Assembly: GCF_900112525.1 (NCBI RefSeq) | Contig: NZ_FOMD01000004.1 | Coordinates: 1-64,000, forward strand | From: Klenkia taihuensis | GTDB taxonomy: Bacteria; Actinomycetota; Actinomycetes; Mycobacteriales; Geodermatophilaceae | Direction of reading: 5' to 3' | Length of the DNA stretch: 64,000 nucleotides | In this document: piece after piece, positions 28,572 to 38,243 of the stretch | Layout of the letters: every line of letters starts with the position of its first letter | Numbering within the stretch: the stretch's first letter is position 1 | Made by a program: the position numbers and the translations under genes | Notes under the pieces: model-generated | What the model was told of the DNA's origin: nothing | Seen by the model: the letters and a program-made list of their open reading frames with translations, nothing else | The model's database searches: none

Positions 28572-29241
28572 GCTGCTCACCGGGGCCGCCCGCGACGAGC
28601 GGCGGGCCGCCGTCGCCGACCTGGGCGCCGCGCTGCGCGAGCTGGTGGACGCCGCGGTGCGCACCGAGGTCGCCGCACCCGACCTCGCCGCCGCCGCGGC
28701 CGCCGCCCGCCGGCTGGCCGCGGAGCTCCGCGCCGGCGGGCGGGGGCTGTTCGAGGTGGCCTCGGTCGACGACCCGGTGGCCGGCGAGCGCTGGTACTCC
28801 CCGGTCTACGGCCCCGGCAGCCCGGTCGCCCCGCCGCTGCTGGTGGAGAGCGAGGGCGGGGGCACGGTGACCGCCCGGGTCACCGTGCCCAAGGCGCTGG
28901 AGGGCCCGCCCGGGCTCGCGCACGGCGGGACCATCGCCACGCTGCTGGACCACGTGCTGGCCCGCGCGCTGCGCTCGGCCGGCCGCGGCGGGCTGACCGC
29001 GACGCTGACGGTGACCTACCGGCGGCCGGTGCGGCTGGGGGTCGAGCACCTGCTGCACGCCGAGGTCGCCGGCACCGAGGGACGGCGGTCGACGGCCCGG
29101 GCCCGGATCGTGGCCGCGGACGACCCGGGCACCGTGCTGGCCGAGGGCGAGGGCCTGTTCGTGGCGCTGCGCCCCGAGGCAGCGGCCGCCACCTTCGCCG
29201 GTGTGGACCACGCCCCCGAGGCCTGGACCGCCCGGTCCTAG
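28564..29241 (+). CDS. PaaI-like hotdog thioesterase
   Basis: 225 residues. The C-terminal half is a hotdog domain with GPPGLAHGGTIATLLDHVLA, the HGG motif of PaaI-type acyl-CoA thioesterases, then LTATLTVTYRRPVRLG. The N-terminal 80 residues are an Ala-rich helical extension. The GTG at 28564 overlaps the acyl-CoA dehydrogenase gene. Likely hydrolyses an acyl-CoA made in the same pathway. Confidence 0.85.
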   Translation: MAELLTGAARDERRAAVADLGAALRELVDAAVRTEVAAPDLAAAAAAARRLAAELRAGGRGLFEVASVDDPVAGERWYSPVYGPGSPVAPPLLVESEGGGTVTARVTVPKALEGPPGLAHGGTIATLLDHVLARALRSAGRGGLTATLTVTYRRPVRLGVEHLLHAEVAGTEGRRSTARARIVAADDPGTVLAEGEGLFVALRPEAAAATFAGVDHAPEAWTARS

Positions 29242-30293
29242 GGCGCCAGCAGCGGGCCCTGGCCGCCCTCGCCGCGGCCCAGCGCGGCGACGAAGTCGGC
29301 GAGCAACCGGTCCCCGGGGTGCCGGGGCGACCACTCCAGCACCTCGCGGGCGCGGGTGGTGTCCAGTGCGGGCACACCCAGGCCGAGGTCCAGCCAGCCG
29401 GGCTCGGTCGGCACCAGCCGCGCGTGGAACGCCGCGGACAACCCGGCGCGCAGCACCGCCCGGGGCACCGGCACGCGGGTGGTGCCCAGCGCCGCGGCGA
29501 ACCCGTCGGGGTCGAGCACCGGCTCGGCGGACAGGTTGAACGCGCCGTCGGCCCGCCGGTCGACGATCCGCAGCAGGGCGTCGGCGACGTCGTCGGCGTG
29601 CACGAAGCCCAGGTGCAGGTTGTCGGGCAGCGGCAGCGGCAGCTTCGACGCAACCGCGCCGGGGAGCGCGCGGGCGCCGCGCAGCAGCAGCGGGCCGAGG
29701 AAGTACCGGCCGATCTCGCTCGCCGCGTCGGGCTGCAGCACCAGGGTGGGGCGGACGACGCTGACGGCGACCTCGGGGTGGCTGGCGGCGAACTCGCGGG
29801 TGACCTGCTCGACGGCCACCTTGTCGCGGCTGTACTGGGAGCTGGGCACGCCGCTGGTCGGCCAGGTCTCGTCGACCCGGTCGGCCGGGTTGCCGGGCGC
29901 GTAGCTGCCGAGGGAGGACATCACCACGACGTGGTCCACCCCGGCGTCGGCCGCGGCCGACAGCACCCGGCGGGTGCCGTCGACGTTGACCTGGGCCAGC
30001 CGGTCGGGCTCGCGGCCGGGCTGCAGGGCCCAGGCCAGGTGCACCAGGGTGGTGGCCCGGTCGAGGAACCCCCGCAGCGGGCCGGCCGAGGCGGGGTCGC
30101 CGAGGTCGGCGTGGGTCCAGAAGACCGAGCTGTACGGGGCGGAGTCCGGGGGCTCGCGTCGGGACAGGCCGCGCACCTGGTGCACACCGGTGAGGAACAG
30201 CTGGCGCAGCAGCGCCGTCCCCAGGTTGCCGGTGGCGCCGGTGACGGCGACGGTCTGCCCGTCGAGGTGGCCGGGGGCGGCTGGTGAGGTCAC
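29238..30293 (-). CDS. NAD-dependent epimerase/dehydratase (extended SDR)
   Basis: 351 residues with the Rossmann motif TVAVTGATGNLGTALLRQL, HADLGD, and the catalytic pair in SSQYSRDKVAVE (YxxxK), with Ser in VVMSSLGSYAP. It belongs to the atypical/extended SDRs acting on nucleotide sugars or related substrates; no sugar pathway adjoins it. Start GTG 30293. It is convergent with the thioesterase gene, overlapping by four bases. Confidence 0.87.
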   Translation of the reverse strand: MTSPAAPGHLDGQTVAVTGATGNLGTALLRQLFLTGVHQVRGLSRREPPDSAPYSSVFWTHADLGDPASAGPLRGFLDRATTLVHLAWALQPGREPDRLAQVNVDGTRRVLSAAADAGVDHVVVMSSLGSYAPGNPADRVDETWPTSGVPSSQYSRDKVAVEQVTREFAASHPEVAVSVVRPTLVLQPDAASEIGRYFLGPLLLRGARALPGAVASKLPLPLPDNLHLGFVHADDVADALLRIVDRRADGAFNLSAEPVLDPDGFAAALGTTRVPVPRAVLRAGLSAAFHARLVPTEPGWLDLGLGVPALDTTRAREVLEWSPRHPGDRLLADFVAALGRGEGGQGPLLAP

Positions 30294-30310
30294 CCCGTGG
30301 CCCTACCCGG

Positions 30311-31381
30311 TCAGGCCACGGTCACGCCGCCGGACCCGAGTCCGCGGGCGGCGGCCATCCGTGCGGCCTGCTCCTCGACCGCGGCGGTGTCGAACGGCCG
30401 CCACCGGGTGACGGCCAGGGCGAGCCGGCCGGCCTTGGTGGTGGGCCGCCAGGTGCCGGCGACCTCGCCGTCGACCAGCACCGCGCCGGGCCGCCCCAGC
30501 ACCGGCCAGAGCTCCTTCGCCGGCCGGTCGGGCAGCAGCAGCTCGCGGTCGCGGACCTGCAGGTAGGGGTCGAAGGGCGCCAGCAGCCGGGTGGTGCGGG
30601 CCCTCTCCGGCGGCTGCGTCCCGGCCAGCACCCAGCGCTGCTCGCCGTCGACGTCGACCGGCTCGGCGTCCTCGGGCCAGTGGCGCCTGACCTCGGCCAC
30701 GGTGGAGTCGACGTAGGTGGCGACCTGCTTCGGGGTCGCCGGTCCGGTCAGCCGCAGGTAGGCCCGCACGACGTCCAGCCGCTCGGGCACCGCGTCGGCG
30801 GGCTCGACACCGGTCTGCTCCAGGACCGGGGGAGAGGTGCCCGGCTGCAGCACCAGCCCGGCGTGCAGCGCGGCGAGGCGGAAGGTCTGCTCGTAGGCGT
30901 GCACGGCGTCGCAGGGGCGGCAGAACCGCAGGTAGGGCTCGGGCAGCCGGTCGCGCAGCGCACCGGAGACGTCGCCCTTGACCGTCGGCCGGGCGGCGAC
31001 GGCGCGCATCTGCGCCCCGACGTGCTCGAGGGCGTCCAGGACCGGGATGCCCGCGGCCCGCAGTGGCCGGGCGCCGTCGAAGATGCGCTTGGCGGCGTCC
31101 GCCTCCGACCACGGCCAGGTGGCCGCGGCGACGCCGGCCAGGTCGGTGCGGCGGTAGGTGTGCGGGGCGCCGCGCAGCGTCCAGGCGGTGACCAGGTCGT
31201 CGTCCGGCGGGTCGGGCAGGCCGCGGACGGCCAGTGCCCAGCGGGCCGCGCCGGGCGGTCCGGTGTCCTGCACGCCGAGGTCCAGGACGGCGGTGCCGGC
31301 CACCGTGCCGCCGGCGTCGCGGTCCAGCTGCTGGGCCCGGACCCGGTAGGCCAGGACGTCGTCCCGGCTCCAGCCGCTCAT
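30311..31381 (-). CDS. Winged-helix DNA-binding protein, AlkZ/HTH_42 family
   Basis: 356 residues of the winged-helix family that includes the DNA glycosylase AlkZ. The opening DDVLAYRVRAQQLDRDAG contains the AQQL element where AlkZ proteins have their catalytic Gln motif. Further marks are TLRGAPHTYRRTDL and LLAPFDPYLQVRDRELLLPD. A DNA-repair or interstrand-crosslink role is possible but unproven for this subgroup. Its ATG overlaps the stop of the upstream hydrolase gene (ATGA). Confidence 0.8.
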   Translation of the reverse strand: MSGWSRDDVLAYRVRAQQLDRDAGGTVAGTAVLDLGVQDTGPPGAARWALAVRGLPDPPDDDLVTAWTLRGAPHTYRRTDLAGVAAATWPWSEADAAKRIFDGARPLRAAGIPVLDALEHVGAQMRAVAARPTVKGDVSGALRDRLPEPYLRFCRPCDAVHAYEQTFRLAALHAGLVLQPGTSPPVLEQTGVEPADAVPERLDVVRAYLRLTGPATPKQVATYVDSTVAEVRRHWPEDAEPVDVDGEQRWVLAGTQPPERARTTRLLAPFDPYLQVRDRELLLPDRPAKELWPVLGRPGAVLVDGEVAGTWRPTTKAGRLALAVTRWRPFDTAAVEEQAARMAAARGLGSGGVTVA

Positions 31382-32205
31382 CCCCGGACGTGGGCGGTGA
31401 CCAGCTCGGCGAGCCGGTCACCGGCGGTCTCGGGCACCCAGTGCGTGACCCCGGGCAGCACCTCCAGGCGGTAGGGGCCGGTGACGTACTGCGCCGTGGC
31501 CTCGGTGCCGGCCCGGCCGAGGAACCCGTCGCGGTCGCTCCAGACGTGCAGCGTGCGCACCCGCACCCGGCCCACCGGGTCACTCGCCCCCAGCGGCAGC
31601 GCCCGGTACCAGTTCAGCGCCGCGGTGAGCGCCCCCGCCGGGCGCAGCCGGGCGACGGTCTCCTCGGCGTCGCCCCGGGGCAGCCCCGACCGCACCAGGG
31701 TGTCGCGCAGGAACGCGCCGTTGCCGCGGGTGAGCACCTTCTCCGGCACCCCGGGCAGCTGGAAGAACGCCATGTAGGCCGACTTGAGGCCCTGCGTGCT
31801 GGTCAGGAAGGACCTGGTGAACGCAGCGGGGTGCGGCACGGAGACCGCGGTCAGGCTGGACACCCGGTCGGGGTGCCAGGCGGCCAGCGCCCAGGCCACC
31901 ATGGCGCCCCAGTCGTGGCCGACGACGTGCGCGCGCTCCAGACCGGCGGTGTCGAGCAGCGCGCGGACGTCGTCCACCAGGTCGCGGACGACGTAGGCGC
32001 GGCGGCCGGGAGGCCGGGCGGCGGGGGAGTAGCCGCGCTGGTCGGGGGCCAGCGTGCGCAGCCCGGCACCGTGCAGGCCGGGGGCGACGCGGTCCCAGCT
32101 GCCGGCGTGCTGCGGGAAGCCGTGCAGCAGCACGACCGGCTCGCCGTCGGCCGGGCCGGCGTCGCGCACGTCGAAGGTCAGGCCGGATCGGGTGAAGGAG
32201 TCCAC
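31378..32205 (-). CDS. Alpha/beta hydrolase (epoxide-hydrolase-like)
   Basis: 275 residues. Oxyanion segment VVLLHGFPQHAGSWDRVAPG, nucleophile elbow VVGHDWGAMVAWAL (Asp nucleophile, as in epoxide hydrolases and dehalogenases), acid in HVWSDRDGFLGRAG and catalytic His in LPGVTHWVPETAG. GTG 32205 is preferred because CATGCT ends 6 bases upstream, the same spacing as other leaderless genes here; ATG 32250 would add 15 residues. Operon with the AlkZ-like gene. Confidence 0.85.
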   Translation of the reverse strand: MDSFTRSGLTFDVRDAGPADGEPVVLLHGFPQHAGSWDRVAPGLHGAGLRTLAPDQRGYSPAARPPGRRAYVVRDLVDDVRALLDTAGLERAHVVGHDWGAMVAWALAAWHPDRVSSLTAVSVPHPAAFTRSFLTSTQGLKSAYMAFFQLPGVPEKVLTRGNGAFLRDTLVRSGLPRGDAEETVARLRPAGALTAALNWYRALPLGASDPVGRVRVRTLHVWSDRDGFLGRAGTEATAQYVTGPYRLEVLPGVTHWVPETAGDRLAELVTAHVRG

Positions 32206-32287
32206 CCGCCCAGCATGCCGGGCGGCCGGGACGGGTGCGTCGGCACGCATCCGGTTGAGCGCGGCCGGATCGGGCACCACCCCGGTC

Positions 32288-32683
32288 ATGCCGATCACAC
32301 CCACCGGGTACGCCCACGTCCGCCTGACCGTCACCGACATCGCGCGCTCCAAGCAGTTCTACGACCAGGTGTTCGGCCTGCCGGTCGCGGTCGACGGGCA
32401 GGACGGTGAGCCCGACTTCGCCTTCGGCGGGGTCATCTACGCCATCGACGACTCGACGCTGCTGGGTCTGCGCCCGGTGGCCGAGGACCGGTTCGACGAG
32501 GACCGCACCGGCCTGGACCACGTGAGCCTCAAGGTCACCTCCAAGGACGCCATCGACGACGCCGCCCGCCACCTCGACGCACTCGGCATCCCGCACGAGG
32601 GGGTCAAGGACATCGGGCAGGGCTACATCCTCGAGTTCCGGGACCCCGACAACGTCGCCCTGGAGCTCATGGCCCCCGCCTGA
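32288..32683 (+). CDS. VOC (glyoxalase/bleomycin-resistance) family protein
   Basis: 131 residues forming the two beta-alpha-beta-beta-beta modules of the VOC fold: [20 protein letters not shown] and [20 protein letters not shown], ending [19 protein letters not shown] with the metal-type Glu. Role unknown; glyoxalase, dioxygenase or drug-binding activity are all possible. Start ATG 32288. Confidence 0.88.
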   Translation: MPITPTGYAHVRLTVTDIARSKQFYDQVFGLPVAVDGQDGEPDFAFGGVIYAIDDSTLLGLRPVAEDRFDEDRTGLDHVSLKVTSKDAIDDAARHLDALGIPHEGVKDIGQGYILEFRDPDNVALELMAPA

Positions 32684-32693
32684 CCGGCTGCCG

Positions 32694-32725
32694 ACCCCCG
32701 GGACCCCTCGTAGGGTCCCGGGGGT
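32694..32725. promoter_or_regulatory. 13-bp perfect inverted repeat overlapping the ung promoter and start
   Basis: ACCCCCGGGACCC and GGGTCCCGGGGGT flank CTCGTA. The repeat begins 10 bases after the VOC stop. It spans TAGGGT (32711-32716), a -10 box 7 bases before the ung GTG, and two bases of the start codon. Either a terminator for the VOC gene or an operator for ung. Confidence 0.6.
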
Positions 32726-33437
32726 GGGTGCGCTGAGCGGGCTGGTCGACCGGGGACTGATGGCGCCGGACTGGGCGGAGGCGATGGCCCCCGTCGAGGA
32801 CCGGATCACCGCGCTCGGGCAGTTCCTGCGCGACGAGGTCGCCGCGGGCCGGCCCTACCTGCCGCACGGCGACCACGTGTTCCGCGCGTTCCAGGCGCCG
32901 CTGGCCGACGTCCGGGTGCTGGTCGTGGGCCAGGACCCCTACCCGACGCCGGGGCACCCGATCGGGCTGAGCTTCGCCGTGGACCGGCACGTCCGGCCGC
33001 TGCCGAAGTCGCTGGTCAACATCTACAGGGAGCTGCGCGACGACCTCGGGGTCGAGCCCGCGCAGCACGGCGACCTCACCCCGTGGCGCGACCGCGGGGT
33101 GATGCTGCTCAACCGCGCGCTCACGGTCCGCCCCGGTGCTCCTGCCTCGCACCGCGGCCAGGGCTGGGAGCACGTCACCGCGCACGCCATCGCGGTGCTG
33201 GTCGAGCGGGCCGCCGCGGGGCAGCCGGTGGCGGCGATCCTGTGGGGCAAGGACGCGCAGGGCCTGGAACCCCACCTGGGGTCGGTGCCCTTCGTCGCCT
33301 CGCCGCACCCGTCGCCGCTGTCGGCGTCCCGCGGCTTCTTCGGCTCCAAGCCGTTCAGCCGGGTGAACGGGCTGCTGGCCGAGCGGGGCGGGGAGCCGGT
33401 CGACTGGACCCTGCCCCCGCTCGACGAGCTGCCCTAG
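32724..33437 (+). CDS. ung: Uracil-DNA glycosylase (family 1)
   Basis: Removes uracil from DNA. The 237-residue protein has the water-activating motif [20 protein letters not shown] and the C-terminal loop [20 protein letters not shown], both standard family 1 signatures, plus [19 protein letters not shown] 32724 is the natural start, after a TAGGGT box. Its end overlaps paaZ by four bases on the opposite strand. Confidence 0.95.
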   Translation: MGALSGLVDRGLMAPDWAEAMAPVEDRITALGQFLRDEVAAGRPYLPHGDHVFRAFQAPLADVRVLVVGQDPYPTPGHPIGLSFAVDRHVRPLPKSLVNIYRELRDDLGVEPAQHGDLTPWRDRGVMLLNRALTVRPGAPASHRGQGWEHVTAHAIAVLVERAAAGQPVAAILWGKDAQGLEPHLGSVPFVASPHPSPLSASRGFFGSKPFSRVNGLLAERGGEPVDWTLPPLDELP

Positions 33438-35479
33438 GCGGGGGGCCAGGTCTTGGCGACCATCGTCAGGACGTCGTAGGTCGCCACCGGGCTCCCCTGC
33501 GAGTCCACGACCACGGCGTCCCACCGCACCTCGCCGTGGTCGGCGCCGCCGCGCGGGGTGATCTGCTTGCACGTGAGCGTCACCGTCACCTGCTCGCCCG
33601 GCTTGACCGGGGTGAGGAACCGCAGGTCGTCCACCCCGTAGTTCGCCAGCACCGGGCCCGGGTCGGGGTCGACGAACAGGCCGGCGGCCCAGCTCAGGAT
33701 CAGGTAGCCGTGCGCCACGCGGCCGCCGAACAGCGGGTTGGCCGCGGCGGCCTGCTCGTCCATGTGCGCGTAGAACGTGTCACCCGTGAAGTGCGCGAAG
33801 TGTTCCACGTCCGCGAGCGTGATCTCCCGCGGGCCCGCCGTCACCGAGTCCCCGATCCGCAGCTGAGCCAGCGACTTGCGGAAGGGGTGCACGCCGTCGT
33901 CGGCCCGCGTCGCGCCGGTGACCCAGCGCCGGCCGACGCCGGTCAGCACGTCGGGGGAGCCCTGGACGGCGGTGCGCTGCATGTGGTGCAGCACGCCGCG
34001 GACGCCGCCGAGCTCCTCGCCGCCGCCGGCCCGCCCCGGGCCGCCGTGCACCAGCACCGGCAGCGGTGACCCGTGGCCGGTGGACTCGCGGGCGTCGTCG
34101 CGGTCCAGCACGTGCACGCGGCCGTGCGCCGAGCCCGCACCCAGCACGAACTCCCGCGCGACGGCCGGGTCGTGGGTGACCAGCGAGGCCACCAGCGACC
34201 CCTGCCCGCGGCGGGCCAGCGCCACGGCGTCGGCCACGCCGTCGTAGGTCAGCACCGTCGACACGGGGCCGAAGGCCTCGACGTCGTGCGGCTCGGGGGC
34301 GGCCGGGTCGTCGCAGCGCAGCAGCATCGGCGGCAGGAAGGCGCCGCGCTCGCGGTCGGCGCCGACCACCGCGAAGTCGGCCGGGTCGCCGACCACCAGG
34401 TCGGCGTGGGTGCGCAGCCGCTCGACGGCCCGCAGGACCTCGTCGCGCTGGTCCCGCGAGGCCAGCGCGCCCATGGTCACGCCGTCCGCCCCGGGGGCGC
34501 CGACGACGACGTCCTCGAGCGCGGCCCGCAGCGCCTCGACGACGGCGTCGGCGTGCCGGCGGGGCACGATCGCGCGGCGGATCGCGGTGCACTTCTGGCC
34601 GGCCTTGACCGTCATCTCGGTGACCACGCCGTCGACGAACAGGTCGAACTCCGGGGTGCCGGGGCCGGCGTCGGGGCCGAGCACCGAGCAGTTGAGCGAG
34701 TCGGCCTCGGCGTTGAACCGGACGGCGCGCTCGGTCACCGCGGGGTGCGCGCGCAGCAGCGCGGCGGTGGACGCCGAGCCGGTGAACCCGACGAGGTCCT
34801 GGCCGTCGAGGTGGTCCAGCAGCCCCGACGCCGACCCGGCCAGCAGCTGCACCGACCCCTCGGGCAGCAGGCCGCTCTCCACGACCGCCCGGAACACCGC
34901 CTCGGTCAGGTAGGCGGTCTGCGAGGCGGGCTTGACGATGGTCGGCATGCCGGCGAGGAAGGCCGGGGCGAGCTTCTCGAGCATGCCCCAGACCGGGAAG
35001 TTGAAGGCGTTGATCTGCACCGCGACGCCGGTCAGCGAGGTGTACACGTGCTGGCCGAGGAAGGTGCCGCCGCGGCCCAGGGGCGTCGGCGGGCCGTCGA
35101 GCACCAGCACGTCGTCGGGCAGCTCGCGGCGGCCGGTGGAGGCGTAGGAGAGCACCGTCCCGAACCCGCCGTCGATGTCGACCAGGTTGTCGGCGTCGGT
35201 GGCGCCGGTGCGGTGGGACAGCGCCGCGAACTCGTCCTTGCGGCCCATCAGGTGCAGGCCCAGCGCCTTGAGCAGCGCGGCCCGCTGGTGGAAGGTCAGC
35301 TCCCGCAGCGCCGGGCCGCCGACGGTGCGGGCGTGGGTGACCATCGCGCCGACGTCCAGGCCGCGGCTGCCGATCCGGGCGACGGTCTCGCCGGTGACGG
35401 CGTCGGGCAGCGGGGTGCCCTCGTCGGCCGAGGCCCACCAGCGGCCGGCGACGTAGCTCTCGAGCAGCGGTGCGGTCAC
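33434..35479 (-). CDS. paaZ: Phenylacetate pathway bifunctional protein PaaZ
   Basis: Opens the oxepin-CoA ring and oxidises the resulting aldehyde. 681 residues, the family's usual length: N-terminal aldehyde dehydrogenase ([20 protein letters not shown]; catalytic Cys in [18 protein letters not shown]) and C-terminal MaoC-type hydratase ([39 protein letters not shown]). GTG 35479 has a CGGAG ribosome site and overlaps the TetR-gene stop, placing paaZ third in the paaK-paaR-paaZ unit. Confidence 0.95.
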   Translation of the reverse strand: MTAPLLESYVAGRWWASADEGTPLPDAVTGETVARIGSRGLDVGAMVTHARTVGGPALRELTFHQRAALLKALGLHLMGRKDEFAALSHRTGATDADNLVDIDGGFGTVLSYASTGRRELPDDVLVLDGPPTPLGRGGTFLGQHVYTSLTGVAVQINAFNFPVWGMLEKLAPAFLAGMPTIVKPASQTAYLTEAVFRAVVESGLLPEGSVQLLAGSASGLLDHLDGQDLVGFTGSASTAALLRAHPAVTERAVRFNAEADSLNCSVLGPDAGPGTPEFDLFVDGVVTEMTVKAGQKCTAIRRAIVPRRHADAVVEALRAALEDVVVGAPGADGVTMGALASRDQRDEVLRAVERLRTHADLVVGDPADFAVVGADRERGAFLPPMLLRCDDPAAPEPHDVEAFGPVSTVLTYDGVADAVALARRGQGSLVASLVTHDPAVAREFVLGAGSAHGRVHVLDRDDARESTGHGSPLPVLVHGGPGRAGGGEELGGVRGVLHHMQRTAVQGSPDVLTGVGRRWVTGATRADDGVHPFRKSLAQLRIGDSVTAGPREITLADVEHFAHFTGDTFYAHMDEQAAAANPLFGGRVAHGYLILSWAAGLFVDPDPGPVLANYGVDDLRFLTPVKPGEQVTVTLTCKQITPRGGADHGEVRWDAVVVDSQGSPVATYDVLTMVAKTWPPA

Positions 35480-36093
35480 GGGGTGCTCCGTTGGGGTGGA
35501 GGGGCGGGTTGGTTGCGCAGTCCGGAGAACAGGGTGGTGACCAGGCCGTCGGCCAGGTCGTCGGCGGAGAGGCCGCCGTCGGGGCGGTACCACTCGGTGA
35601 GGGAGTTGACGGTGCCGAACAGCAACCGGCTGGTCAGGGCGGGGTCGACGTCCGGGCGGACCGACCCCTCGGCGACGCAGGCGCGGACCAGCTCGGTGAC
35701 CGCCCGGTCGAACTCGCGGCGGCGCTGCAGGGCGCGGGACTCCACCTCGGAGTTGCCGCGCACCCGCAGCAGCAGGGTGACGAAGGGCAGCTCGCTGGTC
35801 AGCACCCGGACCGACCCGCGGACGACGGCCTCCAGCCGGTCGACGGCGGGGCCGGTGCCGGCGTCGGCCAGCACCGCGAACAGGCCGTCCAGCGCGCGGT
35901 CCAGGGCCAGCTCGAGCAGCTCGGTCTTGGAGCGGACGTGGTGGTAGATGGCGGACTTCGTGACCCCGAGCCGCTCGGCCAGGGCGTCCATCGAGGTCGC
36001 CTCGTAGCCGCGCTCGATGAACACCGCGACGGCGGTGTCCAGCAGCGAGTCGACCGAGTGGCCGGGCCGCCCCCGCCGGGCGGGTGCGGTCAC
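35476..36093 (-). CDS. paaR: TetR-family regulator of phenylacetate genes (PaaR-like)
   Basis: 205 residues. The helix-turn-helix is SLLDTAVAVFIERGYEATSM, DALAERLGVTKSAIYHHVRS, close to PaaR-type TetR repressors that respond to phenylacetyl-CoA. It sits between paaK and paaZ with four-base overlaps at both ends. Two matching palindromes (37444-37465 and 38202-38223) in front of the two paa arms are the likely binding sites. The ligand is inferred from other PaaR proteins. Confidence 0.85.
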   Translation of the reverse strand: MTAPARRGRPGHSVDSLLDTAVAVFIERGYEATSMDALAERLGVTKSAIYHHVRSKTELLELALDRALDGLFAVLADAGTGPAVDRLEAVVRGSVRVLTSELPFVTLLLRVRGNSEVESRALQRRREFDRAVTELVRACVAEGSVRPDVDPALTSRLLFGTVNSLTEWYRPDGGLSADDLADGLVTTLFSGLRNQPAPPPQRSTP

Positions 36094-37421
36094 CGGCTGC
36101 GCTTGTCGGTCAGCCGCTGCAGCTTGCCCATCGACCGGGGCAGCGTCTCGGGGTCGACCACGACCACCTCCACGCTGGTGCCGACGGTCTCCTTCAGGCC
36201 CACCTGCACCTCGCCGGCGGCGGGGGCGCGCCGGTCGGCCGGGCAGTCGGGGCGGGCCTCGACCGAGACGACCAGGTGGTCCATCCGGCCGCGGGTGGTC
36301 AGCTCGAGCGCGAAGTGCGGGGACAGCCCCGGGGTGCGCAGCACGACCTCCTCGATCTGGGTCGGGAACAGGTTCACCCCGCGCAGGATGATCATGTCGT
36401 CGGTGCGGCCGGTGACCTTCTGCATCCGGCGCATGCCCGGCCGCGCGGTGCCCGGCAGCAGCCGGGTCAGGTCGCGGGTGCGGTACCGGATGATCGGCAG
36501 CGCCTCCTTGGTCAGCGAGGTGAACAGCAGCTCGCCCTCCTCGCCGTCGGCCAGCGGGGCGGCGGTCACCGGGTCGACGACCTCGGGCAGGAAGTGGTCC
36601 TCCCAGACGTGCAGGCCGTCCTTGGTCTCCACGCACTCCTGGCTGACGCCGGGGCCCATCACCTCGGACAGGCCGTAGATGTCGACCGCGTGGATGTCCA
36701 GGCGGTCCTCGACCTCGCGGCGCATCTGCTCGGTCCAGGGCTCGGCGCCGAAGATGCCGATCTGCAGGGAGCTCGCCCGCGGGTCCAGGCCCTGCCGCTC
36801 GAACTCGTCGACAAGAGCCAACATGTAGCTGGGCGTGACCATGATGATGCGGGGCCCGAAGTCGCCGATGAGCTGCACCTGGCGCGGGGTCATGCCGCCC
36901 GAGACCGGGACGACGGTGCAGCCCAGCGCCTCGGCGCCGTAGTGGGCGCCCAGGCCGCCGGTGAACAGGCCGTAGCCGTAGGCGTTGTGCAGCACGTCCC
37001 CGCTGCGCCCGCCGGCGGCGCGGATGGAGCGGGCCATGACGGCGGCCCAGGTGTCGATGTCGTGCCGGGTGTAGCCGACCACGGTGGGCTTGCCGGTGGT
37101 GCCCGAGCTGGCGTGCACCCGGGCGACCTGGTCCTGCGGGACGGCGAACATGCCGAAGGGGTAGTTCTCCCGCAGGTCGGCCTTGGACGTCGTCGGGAAC
37201 TTCGCGATGTCGGCGAGCTCGCGGCAGTCGTCGGGGTGCACGCCGTGGGCGTCGAAGGCCCGGCGGTAGTGCGGGACGTTCTCGTAGGCGTGCCGGAGCG
37301 TCCACTGCAGCCGGTCCAGCTGCAGGGCGCGCAGCTCGTCGGTGCCCATCCGCTCGGCCGGGTCGAGCAGGGCCGGGTCGGGGGCCTCGCCGAGGCGCTG
37401 CGCTGCGGACGTCGTCGTCAC
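36090..37421 (-). CDS. paaK: Phenylacetate-CoA ligase
   Basis: Activates phenylacetate to its CoA thioester, the first step. 443 residues with the ATP-binding loop RVHASSGTTGKPTVVGYTRH, GYGLFTGGLGAHYGAEALG, DIYGLSEVMGPGVSQECVE and the conserved RTDDMIILRGVNLFPTQIEE near the C terminus. GTG 37421 follows a GGGAG ribosome site; a PaaR box lies 22 bases upstream. The stop overlaps the paaR start (GTGA). Confidence 0.95.
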   Translation of the reverse strand: MTTTSAAQRLGEAPDPALLDPAERMGTDELRALQLDRLQWTLRHAYENVPHYRRAFDAHGVHPDDCRELADIAKFPTTSKADLRENYPFGMFAVPQDQVARVHASSGTTGKPTVVGYTRHDIDTWAAVMARSIRAAGGRSGDVLHNAYGYGLFTGGLGAHYGAEALGCTVVPVSGGMTPRQVQLIGDFGPRIIMVTPSYMLALVDEFERQGLDPRASSLQIGIFGAEPWTEQMRREVEDRLDIHAVDIYGLSEVMGPGVSQECVETKDGLHVWEDHFLPEVVDPVTAAPLADGEEGELLFTSLTKEALPIIRYRTRDLTRLLPGTARPGMRRMQKVTGRTDDMIILRGVNLFPTQIEEVVLRTPGLSPHFALELTTRGRMDHLVVSVEARPDCPADRRAPAAGEVQVGLKETVGTSVEVVVVDPETLPRSMGKLQRLTDKRSR

Positions 37422-37443
37422 GTGGTCTCCCGGGGCTCGCGGA

Positions 37444-37465
37444 TTACTGACCGTTCGGTCAGTCA
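37444..37465. promoter_or_regulatory. PaaR box upstream of paaK
   Basis: TTACTGACC-GTTC-GGTCAGTCA. The inner ACTGACCG/CGGTCAGT arms are perfect. The sequence nearly matches the box before paaA (38202-38223), marking both as sites for the clustered TetR protein. Confidence 0.75.
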
Positions 37466-37489
37466 TGCAAGACCCGGCGACCTCGGCTG

Positions 37490-38104
37490 TCAACCCGCGG
37501 TCATGTCGCCCGTCGCGGGCGTGCCCTCGAGCAGGCCGTAGCGCAGCAGGACGCTGCCGGTCGGGGTGGCGGCCGCGGGCGGGTCGAGCAGGCGGAGAAC
37601 TGTCGGCACGGTGCCGTCGGCGAACACCTTCTTGCCGGTGCCGAGGGTGATCGGGTGCAGCCACAGGTGCAGCTCGTCGAACAGCTTCTCCCGCAGCAGG
37701 GTCTGCACCAGGTCCAGGCTGCCGACCACCTTGACCACCTCGTGCCGCTCGCGCACCTCGCGGACGGCGGCCGGCAGGTCGGGGCCGAGCAGGGTGGACC
37801 CGGCCCAGGTCAGCTCCGGGTCGCGCCGGGAGGCCACGTACTTGGGGACGGCGTTGAACAGCTCGGCGAACGGGCCCTCCTGCAGGGGCCAGTACGCGGC
37901 GAAGACGTCGTAGGTCCGGCGGCCCAGCAGGAGGGCGTCGGTGCCCGCGTAGGACGCCTGCACCTGCGCGCCGCCCTCCTCGCTCATCAGCGGGGCCTGC
38001 CAGCCGCCGAAGGTGAACCCGCCGCCGGGGTCCTCGTCCGGCCCGCCCGGCGCCTGGCCGACGAGGTCGAGGGTGGCGAACAGCTCGAGGTGGATCTGGC
38101 CCAT
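37490..38104 (-). CDS. Dihydrofolate-reductase-like (RibD C-terminal) protein
   Basis: 204 residues of the COG0262/RibD_C family: [56 protein letters not shown] and [16 protein letters not shown]. The family binds NADPH, but this subgroup has no known substrate. It lies between the two paa arms on the same strand as paaK, with a PaaR box on each side; it ends about 24 bases before the paaK box. Start ATG 38104. Confidence 0.87.
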   Translation of the reverse strand: MGQIHLELFATLDLVGQAPGGPDEDPGGGFTFGGWQAPLMSEEGGAQVQASYAGTDALLLGRRTYDVFAAYWPLQEGPFAELFNAVPKYVASRRDPELTWAGSTLLGPDLPAAVREVRERHEVVKVVGSLDLVQTLLREKLFDELHLWLHPITLGTGKKVFADGTVPTVLRLLDPPAAATPTGSVLLRYGLLEGTPATGDMTAG

Positions 38105-38201
38105 GGCGTGCTCCCGGGTGTCGGCGGTGTCGCCGGTGGGGACCGGCCGGCGCGCCCGGACTCATCGGGGTTGTGCGCCGTCGCCATCCGGGGCACACTC
38201 A

Positions 38202-38223
38202 TTACCGACCGGATGGTCAGTAA
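38202..38223. promoter_or_regulatory. PaaR box upstream of paaA
   Basis: TTACCGACC-GGAT-GGTCAGTAA, 9-base arms with one mismatch. It ends 7 bases before the AGGAGG ribosome site of paaA, and so covers or adjoins the transcription start. Confidence 0.75.
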
Positions 38224-38243
38224 ATGCCGCAGGAGGTTCGCCG

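Noticed and set aside
37444-38223. Region between the paa arms as an attachment or transposition scar.
   Set aside because: The similar palindromes are explained as regulator sites; no integrase, tRNA or direct-repeat flank is present.
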